From assembly GCA_020425885.1 (NCBI GenBank), contig JAGQRA010000780.1, positions 1 through 6,966 on the forward strand: DNA of 6,966 nucleotides, given 5' to 3'. Source of the DNA: Planctomycetota bacterium (GTDB taxonomy: Bacteria > Planctomycetota > UBA1135 > UBA2386). The first letter of the stretch is position 1, and the number at the start of each line of letters is the position of its first letter. Under the pieces are notes generated by a model, which did no database searches, was not told where the DNA came from, and worked only from the letters and a program-made list of their open reading frames with translations. This document shows positions 1 to 6,966 of the stretch, one piece after another. A program made the translations under genes and the position numbers.

Positions 1-68
1 CAGCCGCACCCGCTGGCCTCACCCCATGCGACGTGAAGCCGGCCGCACCGTGGTGCCGATGATCGGGC
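1..68. other. Left-edge sequence with no assignable gene
   Basis: This stretch precedes the first gene. Two of the three forward frames close inside it (TGA at 34-36 and at 60-62). The third stays open for about 40 codons and then stops inside the next gene. None of the short peptides resembles a recognisable gene end. It may be the tail of an upstream gene or a short leader; I see no clear promoter or terminator. Confidence 0.4.
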
Positions 69-905
69 ATGCAAGTGGCGCAATTCCCGGCGTCTGCCGC
101 CTCGGCGTTGATCGATGGCTACCGCGATGATTTTGTCGCGTTTGCCGCGGTCCTGGCGCAGACGCTCGAGCAGATCTCCATGCGCGGCATCCCGATCGAC
201 GACAGCCGGGCGTCGCTCGAGCTGGTCGAGCGCGGCATGCGGGAGATGGCCGAGGCCGTCCGCGGCCTGCTGAGCGGTGGGCGCGCGCCGTTGCCGTTGA
301 CCTCGAGATGGTCGGGCCATCCCGACGAGCCTGGCAAGGCATCGTCTGCGATCCCGGGAGCCCCGCCGCTGGCTTCGGCCCCGCCAGCAGACCGCCCGGT
401 GGTGACTGCCGACGGCCTGCCACACGAGCCCGTGCTCAAGGGCAGCAATCAGAGCATGCCCATGCTGTCGGTGTGCCAGTTCCTCGGCCGCACGCGCAAG
501 AGCGGCACGATGCACGTGACGGTCGGCGACGAGCGCATGACCTTCGAGTTCAAGAACGGATTCGTCCAGCACACGACGAGCAGCGGCGGCCCGGCGAACA
601 AACGGATCGGCGAGGTGCTGATCGCCATGGGCTTCTGCGGCGACCGGGATCTGGCGGCGGCGCTGTCGGATTCGGCGGCTGCCGGCCTGACGGTCGGCGA
701 GCGGGTGCTGCGTTCGAAGATCGTCACCCACGGTCAGCTGCTCGAAGCGCTCGAACGTCAGGTACAGCTGCGGTTCGTGCGGGCGTGCCGGGCGCCGCTG
801 GCGAGCTATGAATTCGAGGAAGGGGCCTGTCCCACCACCGACGGCCGGATCCACATCACGCCGTTCGAGTTGGCGTGGCAGCAACAGCACGCTGGCAAAG
901 AGTAG
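69..905 (+). CDS. DUF4388 (PATAN)-like domain protein of unknown role
   Basis: This 278-residue protein has no signal peptide or membrane segment and is probably cytoplasmic. Residues 10-70 look helical, and 71-125 form a Pro/Ala/Gly-rich linker. Residues about 124-272 resemble the DUF4388/PATAN family: a SxxxLLxxL-type helix (SVCQFLGRTRKSG, 134-146), a beta region ending in FEFKNGFVQH, then the repeat-like pieces KRIGEVLIAMG and GERVLRSKIVTHGQLLEALERQV. These last pieces recall the GspE N-terminal-like helices found in many such proteins. Members often occur in gliding, signalling or secretion contexts in myxobacteria and relatives, but the biochemical role is not established. An in-frame TGA at 60-62 limits the start. 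The ATG at 69 has only a weak GGG-type ribosome site, so GTG at 75 or ATG at 180 are alternatives. It converges on glyA and no functional link is visible. Confidence 0.72.
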   Translation: MQVAQFPASAASALIDGYRDDFVAFAAVLAQTLEQISMRGIPIDDSRASLELVERGMREMAEAVRGLLSGGRAPLPLTSRWSGHPDEPGKASSAIPGAPPLASAPPADRPVVTADGLPHEPVLKGSNQSMPMLSVCQFLGRTRKSGTMHVTVGDERMTFEFKNGFVQHTTSSGGPANKRIGEVLIAMGFCGDRDLAAALSDSAAAGLTVGERVLRSKIVTHGQLLEALERQVQLRFVRACRAPLASYEFEEGACPTTDGRIHITPFELAWQQQHAGKE

Positions 906-908
906 CCG

Positions 909-926
909 GCCCCATCGCGATCGGGC
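909..926. repeat. Imperfect inverted repeat between convergent genes
   Basis: In the 54-base gap between the converging stop codons, GCCC at 909-912 and GGGC at 923-926 flank the palindrome ATCGCGAT (914-921), with one C/C mismatch on each side. It could form a short hairpin on either strand and act as a weak bidirectional terminator. There is no T-run on either side, so this is only a candidate. Confidence 0.25.
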
Positions 927-959
927 GCCATTGGTCGGAACCTGCCCGCGGGGGCGACG

Positions 960-2198
960 CTACGGCAGCGGGTGTGCGGCGCAGAGTTCCTGCACGATGC
1001 CGCGGAAGCGATCGGGGTCCTCGCCGCGTACCAGGCCGGCGATGATGTCGGCGATGGCCTTGATCTGGTCGCGGCCGAACCCGCGTGTCGTCACCGCCGG
1101 CGTGCCGATGCGCAAGCCCGAGGTCACCATCGGCGGTCGCGGGTCGCGCGGGATGGCGTTCTTGTTGACCGCCAGACCCGCCGCCAGGGCGCGTTCTTCG
1201 ACGTCGGCGCCGGTCATCGATGTCCGGCGCAGATCGACCAGCACGATGTGGTTGTCGGTGCCGCCGGTGACGAGATCGAGGCCGTGCTCGACGAGGCAGC
1301 TGGCCAGCCAGCCGGCATTGTCGGCGACGCGCTGCTGGTAGGTCTTGAACTCGGGCCGCAGCGCTTCACCGAAGGCGACCGCCTTGCCGGCGATCTGGTG
1401 CATCAACGGTCCGCCCTGGGCACCGGGGAAGACCGATGAGTTGATCTGCTTGATGAGTTCCTTCGTCGCCAGGATCATGCCGCCGCGCGGTCCGCGCAGC
1501 GTCTTGTGCGTCGTCATGGTGACGACGTCGGCGATGCCGACCGGGCTCGGCAGGATGCCGCCGGCCATCAGCCCCGCCGGGTGCGCGATGTCGGCCATCA
1601 GCAGGGCCCCGGCCTCCTTGGCGATGGCGGCGAAGGTCGTGTAGTCGAGCTTGCGGCAGTAGCTGCTGCCGCCCGCGATCAACACCTTGGGGCGATGCTC
1701 GAGCACGACCTTCCGAACCGCGTCGAAGTCGATCAGACCGTCGTCGTCGACTCCGTACTGCCTGGCATCGAAGACCATCCCGGTGTGGCTCTTCGGATAG
1801 CCGTGGGTGAGGTGGCCGCCGGCATCGAGCGCCATGCCGACGATGCGGCCGCCGGGGCCGGCCAGGGCGAGCAGGGCGGCGACGTTGGCGGTCGTGCCCG
1901 AGTGCGGTTGGACGTTCGCCGCCTCGGCTCCGAACAGCTCGATCGCCCGCCGCCGGGCCAGCTCCTCGACGCCATCGGCGGCCTCGCAGCCGGCGTAGTA
2001 GCGCCGGCCGGGGTAGCCTTCGGCGTACTTGTCGGTGATACGGCTGCTGCAGGCCGCGCGCACGGCGGGCGAGCAGTGGTTCTCGGAGGCGATGAGGGTC
2101 AGGGTGCCGCGCTGCCGCGCGTCTTCGCGCTCGAGCCAGGCGGCGACCTCGGGGTCTCCGGCGGACAAGGGGTCGGACTGCTGATCGTCGTGGCTCAC
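960..2198 (-). CDS. glyA: Serine hydroxymethyltransferase (glycine hydroxymethyltransferase)
   Basis: This is a cytoplasmic PLP enzyme that interconverts serine plus tetrahydrofolate with glycine plus 5,10-methylene-tetrahydrofolate, the main one-carbon source. From the chosen start it has 412 residues, close to the usual 415-420. Family landmarks appear in order: LIASEN near the N-terminus, YAEGYPG (58-64), QPHSGT around 97-102, GGHLTHG (127-133), the PLP-contacting Asp203 and His206 in ADIAHPAG, the Schiff-base Lys232 in TTHKTLRGPRGG, QGGPLMH (261-267), and substrate-carboxylate Arg363 in SGLRIGTPA. No catalytic residue seems missing. The frame stays open to 2276, but the GTG at 2198 has AAGGTG six bases upstream and gives the normal family length; the extra 26 residues of the longer version are Pro/Trp/Arg-rich and unlike the family. 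It diverges from speA and may share its control region. Confidence 0.97.
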   Translation of the reverse strand: MSHDDQQSDPLSAGDPEVAAWLEREDARQRGTLTLIASENHCSPAVRAACSSRITDKYAEGYPGRRYYAGCEAADGVEELARRRAIELFGAEAANVQPHSGTTANVAALLALAGPGGRIVGMALDAGGHLTHGYPKSHTGMVFDARQYGVDDDGLIDFDAVRKVVLEHRPKVLIAGGSSYCRKLDYTTFAAIAKEAGALLMADIAHPAGLMAGGILPSPVGIADVVTMTTHKTLRGPRGGMILATKELIKQINSSVFPGAQGGPLMHQIAGKAVAFGEALRPEFKTYQQRVADNAGWLASCLVEHGLDLVTGGTDNHIVLVDLRRTSMTGADVEERALAAGLAVNKNAIPRDPRPPMVTSGLRIGTPAVTTRGFGRDQIKAIADIIAGLVRGEDPDRFRGIVQELCAAHPLP

Positions 2199-2204
2199 GC
2201 CGCG

Positions 2205-2210
2205 CACCTT
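2205..2210 (-). promoter_or_regulatory. glyA: glyA ribosome binding site
   Basis: Read on the minus strand this is AAGGTG, six bases before the GTG start at 2198. It decides the start in favour of the 412-residue GlyA over the 438-residue version beginning at 2276, which lacks a comparable site. Confidence 0.7.
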
Positions 2211-2255
2211 ACGCCGGCGGTCGGCCCCGGGCCAGAGGCCGGATTGCGGCCAAAA

Positions 2256-2269
2256 TGACGGTGGCGTCA
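2256..2269. promoter_or_regulatory. Perfect dyad in the glyA-speA divergent region (operator candidate)
   Basis: TGACG (2256-2260), a four-base GTGG spacer and CGTCA (2265-2269) form a perfect inverted repeat. It lies in the control region, 58 bases upstream of the glyA start and about 100 bases upstream of the speA start. The position and symmetry would suit a dimeric regulator, but I do not recognise the motif. Just downstream, CTGCCA (2270-2275) and TTCAAT (2294-2299) are 18 bases apart and are a weak -35/-10 candidate for speA. I could not place a convincing glyA promoter. Confidence 0.35.
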
Positions 2270-2323
2270 CTGCCATGAGCCGGGCGAGTAGTGTTCAATC
2301 CCGGTCCGAGCCAACCCGCTGTC

Positions 2324-2355
2324 GTCGGCCAGTCGCCGCGAGCTGCTCGGCCGAC
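2324..2355 (+). promoter_or_regulatory. Possible hairpin in the speA leader
   Basis: GTCGGCC (2324-2330) and GGCCGAC (2349-2355) can pair as a seven-base GC-rich stem with an 18-base loop. The stem ends five bases before the GGAG ribosome site, so if formed in mRNA it could influence translation. There is no T-run, so it is not a clear terminator. In DNA this GC-rich, such a stem can arise by chance. Confidence 0.25.
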
Positions 2356-2359
2356 CCCT

Positions 2360-2363
2360 GGAG
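2360..2363 (+). promoter_or_regulatory. speA: speA ribosome binding site
   Basis: GGAG lies eight bases before a TTG codon at 2372. This spacing and the lack of any other good start near the conserved N-terminus support TTG as the speA start, although the frame is open back to a GTG at 2291. Confidence 0.6.
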
Positions 2364-2371
2364 TCATCGCG

Positions 2372-4393
<2,022 letters not shown>

Positions 4394-4396
<3 letters not shown>

Positions 4397-4429
4397 TGTG
4401 TTTCCGCGTTGATGTGACTTTCCAATGTG
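4394..4429 (+). repeat. Imperfect ATGTG direct repeats after speA
   Basis: TGATGTG occurs at 4394-4400, starting with the speA stop codon, and again at 4410-4416. A third ATGTG is at 4425-4429. TTTCC follows the first copy directly (4401-4405) and the second after two bases (4419-4423). The 78-base gap that holds them is visibly less GC-rich than the genes on either side. It contains no clear stem-loop terminator, strong promoter or ribosome site for the next gene. Confidence 0.35.
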
Positions 4430-4474
4430 TCTGCCAGCCGCAGCCGATTGCCATCGAGTCAGAACTGAATTGTC

Positions 4475-5473
4475 ATGCATGCAGCCGTCTTCGTCGATTT
4501 CGAGAATCTGTTCCTGTCCCTCAAGAACCGCGATGAGCTGACCGGTCATCGCATCAGGGATCTGTGCCTGAGCATCCTCGAGCAACTCAAGCACAGGTTG
4601 GACAGCGAGAAGGCGCCGATGGTGCTCGGGCGGTCCTACGCCGCGTTCGACACCTACCCGGGGATGGAGGTCGCGCACGACCTGGCGCTGATGGGCTTCG
4701 ATCCGCAGTACGTGCTGGTCAGCCACGCCGGCAAGAACTCGGCCGACGTGCAGCTCGCGTGCGACGTTTGCCGCGTGCTCTACCGCCGGCCCGACATCGA
4801 CGCCATCGTGTTCGTCTCCGGTGACCGCGACTTCATCCCGATCGCGCGTCAGGTCCTCGAGGAGAACCGCGAGCTGCGGGTCGTCGCCATCCCCGACAGC
4901 ACGAGCGGAGATCTGCGCATGCGCGTCGGCGGCGATCGTTTCTGGAACGCGCTCGACCTGATCGAGGTCGAGGCGGGCTCGGAGCCGGAGCGCATGGCCG
5001 AGCCGCTGGTGGAAGAGCCGCCGACCGCCGTCGTGGCGGCGGACCCGGGAAGCGAGGAGCCGGCGGCCGGCGAGAACGGTCGACTGCACGCCGACGAGCA
5101 TCCACGGGCACCGATCGTCGGCCACATCCCGGTCACCTGGCGGACCGCGGCCAGCCTGCCGCCCGACGGCCAGATCAAGGAACGTCTCGCCGACTGCGTC
5201 GAGCTGATCCTGCGCGCACAGGCGCGTCACGGCAGCGCCGAGGTCTGGCTGTCGCCGTTCCTGAAGGGGCCGATGAGCCAGCACTTCAGCAACCTGGTCC
5301 ATCCCGAACGCCGTGGACTCATCAACGAACTGAGGCAGCTCGGTGCGATCCGCATCGAGGAACGCGAGAACCAGTACGCCGACCATCCGTACTCGGTGAT
5401 CGTCCTCGAAGACACCCATCCGATGGTTCGGGTCGCGCTCGAGCGCGGCCGGGCTCGCGAGTCGAGCAAGTGA
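4475..5473 (+). CDS. NYN-domain (PIN-like) putative ribonuclease with C-terminal helical/winged-helix-like domain
   Basis: This 332-residue soluble protein begins with an NYN (LabA/DUF88-type) domain, a metal-dependent PIN-like nuclease fold. The expected acidic residues are present: Asp8 in VFVDFEN, Asp91 in NSADVQLACD, and Asp117 and Asp119 in FVSGDRDFIPI. Residues 1-165 form this domain. Residues about 167-230 are a Glu/Ala/Pro-rich linker. Residues 231-325 form a second conserved-looking module: a helix (IKERLADCVELILRAQ), VWLSPFLKG, then ERRGLINELRQLGAIRIEER, ending in a DTHPMV motif. It looks like a winged helix, similar in role to the OST-HTH/LOTUS RNA-binding modules that often accompany NYN, but I cannot assign the family firmly. 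The ATG at 4475 is favoured because it directly precedes the first strand of the fold, despite a weak ribosome site. Substrate is unknown, probably RNA. Its end abuts or overlaps the barrel gene. Confidence 0.85.
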   Translation: MHAAVFVDFENLFLSLKNRDELTGHRIRDLCLSILEQLKHRLDSEKAPMVLGRSYAAFDTYPGMEVAHDLALMGFDPQYVLVSHAGKNSADVQLACDVCRVLYRRPDIDAIVFVSGDRDFIPIARQVLEENRELRVVAIPDSTSGDLRMRVGGDRFWNALDLIEVEAGSEPERMAEPLVEEPPTAVVAADPGSEEPAAGENGRLHADEHPRAPIVGHIPVTWRTAASLPPDGQIKERLADCVELILRAQARHGSAEVWLSPFLKGPMSQHFSNLVHPERRGLINELRQLGAIRIEERENQYADHPYSVIVLEDTHPMVRVALERGRARESSK

Positions 5474-5475
5474 GC

Positions 5476-5480
5476 AGGAG
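5476..5480 (+). promoter_or_regulatory. Ribosome binding site of the barrel protein gene
   Basis: AGGAG lies four bases before ATG 5485. It supports that start over the in-frame GTG at 5470, which overlaps the NYN stop codon (GTGA) and has no site of its own. The spacing is slightly short, so the GTG cannot be excluded. Confidence 0.55.
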
Positions 5481-5484
5481 TCAT

Positions 5485-6654
5485 ATGATCGAGACGAGCT
5501 GGTGGCTGTCCCGGGTCGGTTGCGGCTTGCTGGCGGTGCCGGCGATGGCCCAGTCCCTCGCCGATTTGACCGAGGTGCGCAATCCGACCTTGCCCTACCA
5601 GTCGTTGTTCGAGGTCGAGGCGGGTTTGAACGGCTCGATCGCCACCGAGGAGGCGCCCCAGGTCGGTCTCGAGAACGGCTATGGCTGGGATGGCCACGTC
5701 TACTATCGCGACGAGAGCATGGGCAACGGCAAGGGCACGCTCGTCGGCTATGCCGGCCGCGACGGCCTCTACGCCGGCCTGATCGACGGCAACATCGTCG
5801 GCGATCAGACCGTGTCGCGGCTCGAGATCCGGGCCCGGCCGTGGCAGTTCTATCGCGACGGCTACTACAACGGCTCGAGCTTCGCGCCGCGGGGCATCTA
5901 CGAGGGCAGCGACTACGAGGGCTATCTCGGGTTCGGTCGCGAGGTCTCACCTGGCCTCTACAGCGAGGTCGGGCCCTACTACCGCGATCACACCTTCTCG
6001 CAATCCGACCTCACGCCGGGCTCCTTCCAGATCCCGAACGGCTTCGCCGCCTACGGCCTCCGCATCGCGCTCGAGCAGAACACGACCCAGCTCGATCGGC
6101 GGCGTGGCACGCCGCGCGGCGGCGGCGTTGCCACCATCACGGCCGAGCAGGAATGGAACGACAGCTCCGGCCCGATCGGCGACACCAGCTACTCGACCGA
6201 GCTGCCATCCCAGGTCTGGCGGGTGCGCGGCCGTTACGAGTGGTACTCGCCGTCGTCGGACGACACGGTCTGGGAGGTGTTCGTCCGCGGTGCCTGGAGT
6301 GACCGCAAGGACCGCATCCAGAACTTCGAGGCTCAGCGACCCCTCGGGCATCAATGGGCCGACGGCAGTCTGCGCTTCCGCATGCACCTCGGCGAATACT
6401 GGATCCTGACCCCCTACGTGCAGGGCCAGTGGTCGCGCGTCGTCGGCGCCACCGGCGGGTCGTCGACGAGCGAGGTCTTCTTCGGCGGTGGCGTCGAGAC
6501 CTTCCTGCACCTCAGCGACTCGATCTCGATGCACGGCTGGTACTCGTACCTCGACAACGAGAGCCGACCCACGATCAGGGTCGACAAGGACATGCACGGC
6601 GAGCACATGTTCTATCTCGGGCTCGTCATGCGGTTCGGCGGCCGGCGCCGCTGA
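5485..6654 (+). CDS. Putative outer-membrane beta-barrel protein with signal peptide
   Basis: This protein has 389 residues from ATG 5485 (394 from GTG 5470). The N-terminus has a short hydrophobic stretch (LSRVGCGLLAVPAMA) with a likely signal peptidase I site after Ala22 (AMA|QS). The mature part is rich in Gly, Tyr, Trp, Asp and Ser. It shows many amphipathic strands of alternating aromatic and polar residues, for example GHVYYRDE, TLVGYAGRDGLYAGLIDG, VSRLEIRARPWQFYRDGYY, GLYSEVGPYYRDHTF, WRVRGRYEWYS and WILTPYVQGQWSRV, with polar loops between. The final strand HMFYLGLVMRF carries the terminal aromatic expected for Bam insertion, followed by a GGRRR tail. I see no plug domain or TonB box and do not recognise a family, so porin, channel or structural roles remain open. 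modA follows after 11 bases, which suggests an envelope or uptake context. Confidence 0.75.
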   Translation: MIETSWWLSRVGCGLLAVPAMAQSLADLTEVRNPTLPYQSLFEVEAGLNGSIATEEAPQVGLENGYGWDGHVYYRDESMGNGKGTLVGYAGRDGLYAGLIDGNIVGDQTVSRLEIRARPWQFYRDGYYNGSSFAPRGIYEGSDYEGYLGFGREVSPGLYSEVGPYYRDHTFSQSDLTPGSFQIPNGFAAYGLRIALEQNTTQLDRRRGTPRGGGVATITAEQEWNDSSGPIGDTSYSTELPSQVWRVRGRYEWYSPSSDDTVWEVFVRGAWSDRKDRIQNFEAQRPLGHQWADGSLRFRMHLGEYWILTPYVQGQWSRVVGATGGSSTSEVFFGGGVETFLHLSDSISMHGWYSYLDNESRPTIRVDKDMHGEHMFYLGLVMRFGGRRR

Positions 6655-6656
6655 CC

Positions 6657-6661
6657 GGAGG
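6657..6661 (+). promoter_or_regulatory. modA: modA ribosome binding site
   Basis: GGAGG begins three bases after the barrel stop and four bases before GTG 6666. This supports that start over a GTG at 6661, which is in another frame, and supports translation from a shared transcript. Confidence 0.65.
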
Positions 6662-6665
6662 TGGC

Positions 6666-6966
6666 GTGCGCCGTACCTTCTTCGTGACGTCGGTGCTGGT
6701 GGCCTCGGTCCTGCTGGCGGCCGGCTGCGCCGAGGCGCGCAGTGGTCGGCTCACGGTGTTCGCCTCGGCCTCGTTGGCCGACGCCATGCAGGGCGTCGTC
6801 ACCGGCTTCGAACGCGCCCATCCCGGGCTCGCCGTCGAGCTGCATTGTGCGGGCACACCCCACCTGCTGATGCAGGCGCATCAGGGCGCGGCGGTCGACG
6901 TCTTCGCCGCCGCCGACCGCGCCAGCATGGAACGCTTCGCCCGCTCGATCGCGCTCGCCTCGCCGC
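6666..6966 (+). CDS. modA: Molybdate-type ABC transporter substrate-binding lipoprotein ModA (5' part)
   Basis: The first 100 codons are present; the gene runs off the right edge. The product starts VRRTFFVTSVLV, followed by a hydrophobic stretch and the lipobox LAAGC (Cys21), so it should be lipid-anchored at the outer face of the inner membrane or in the periplasm. The mature start LTVFASASLADAMQGVVTGFE matches the ModA family, including the SASLxDA motif whose Ser helps bind the oxyanion. AHPGLAVELHCAGTPHL then corresponds to the second binding loop, and QAHQGAAVDVFAAADRASMERF is a clear ModA signature. The family's usual GSS in the second loop reads GTP here, which could alter ligand contacts. 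In known systems ModA delivers molybdate or tungstate to ModBC. modB and modC would be expected beyond the edge but are not visible. Confidence 0.88.
   Translation, partial: MRRTFFVTSVLVASVLLAAGCAEARSGRLTVFASASLADAMQGVVTGFERAHPGLAVELHCAGTPHLLMQAHQGAAVDVFAAADRASMERFARSIALASP

Noticed and set aside
945..952. CCCGCGGG palindrome just beyond the glyA stop as a terminator
   Set aside because: It is short, has no loop and no T-run, and such GC palindromes are common at this base composition.
1506..2258. A 250-codon plus-strand frame opposite glyA
   Set aside because: It mirrors GlyA codons and has a Gly/Ala/Val/Arg-rich sequence with no family features.
2199..2276. Longer GlyA version with 26 extra N-terminal residues
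   Set aside because: The extension does not resemble the family, and the GTG at 2198 has a good ribosome site and gives the usual length.
4448..4476. TTGCCA with a 17-base-spaced TGTCAT as a promoter for the NYN gene
   Set aside because: The -10 match is poor and overlaps the start codon, so it would require a leaderless transcript. The evidence is too weak to annotate.
4474..4481. CATGCATG palindrome at the NYN start codon
   Set aside because: It is only eight bases and arises from the start codon followed by a His codon. There is no supporting second site.
5503..5523. Possible lipobox around the Cys in SRVGCG of the barrel protein
   Set aside because: The -3 position is Arg and the hydrophobic core follows the Cys rather than preceding it, so a signal peptidase I site after AMA is more likely.

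Overview
This is a GC-rich window (about two-thirds G+C by eye). It holds five complete protein genes and the start of a sixth. The organism looks like a diderm bacterium, because the window encodes a signal-peptide outer-membrane beta-barrel and a lipoprotein-type solute-binding protein. I cannot name the phylum. The DUF4388-like protein, the NYN protein and a long biosynthetic arginine decarboxylase would suit a high-GC planctomycete- or myxobacterium-like lineage, but that is inference.

Layout. At 69-905 (+) lies a DUF4388/PATAN-like protein. It converges on glyA (serine hydroxymethyltransferase, 2198-960, minus strand) across a 54-base gap. glyA diverges from speA (biosynthetic arginine decarboxylase, 2372-4396, +) across a 173-base region. 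That region holds a perfect 5+5 dyad and, nearer speA, a possible leader hairpin. After speA comes a 78-base, less GC-rich gap with ATGTG-containing direct repeats. A tight plus-strand cluster follows: an NYN-domain putative ribonuclease (4475-5473), an outer-membrane barrel protein (5485-6654) and a ModA-like molybdate-type binding lipoprotein (6666 to the window edge). The last three are probably co-transcribed: the NYN stop lies 11 bases before the barrel's ATG, or overlaps an alternative GTG, and the barrel stop lies 11 bases before modA.

How they fit together. glyA and speA are housekeeping metabolism (one-carbon units and glycine; agmatine and polyamines). The barrel plus the oxyanion-binding lipoprotein suggest a cell-envelope uptake module continuing past the right edge. 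The NYN protein is the least explained partner. I saw no mobile element, CRISPR array, tRNA or rRNA. I did not find an evident novel defence or mobile system; the NYN-barrel-modA cluster is the most unusual part.
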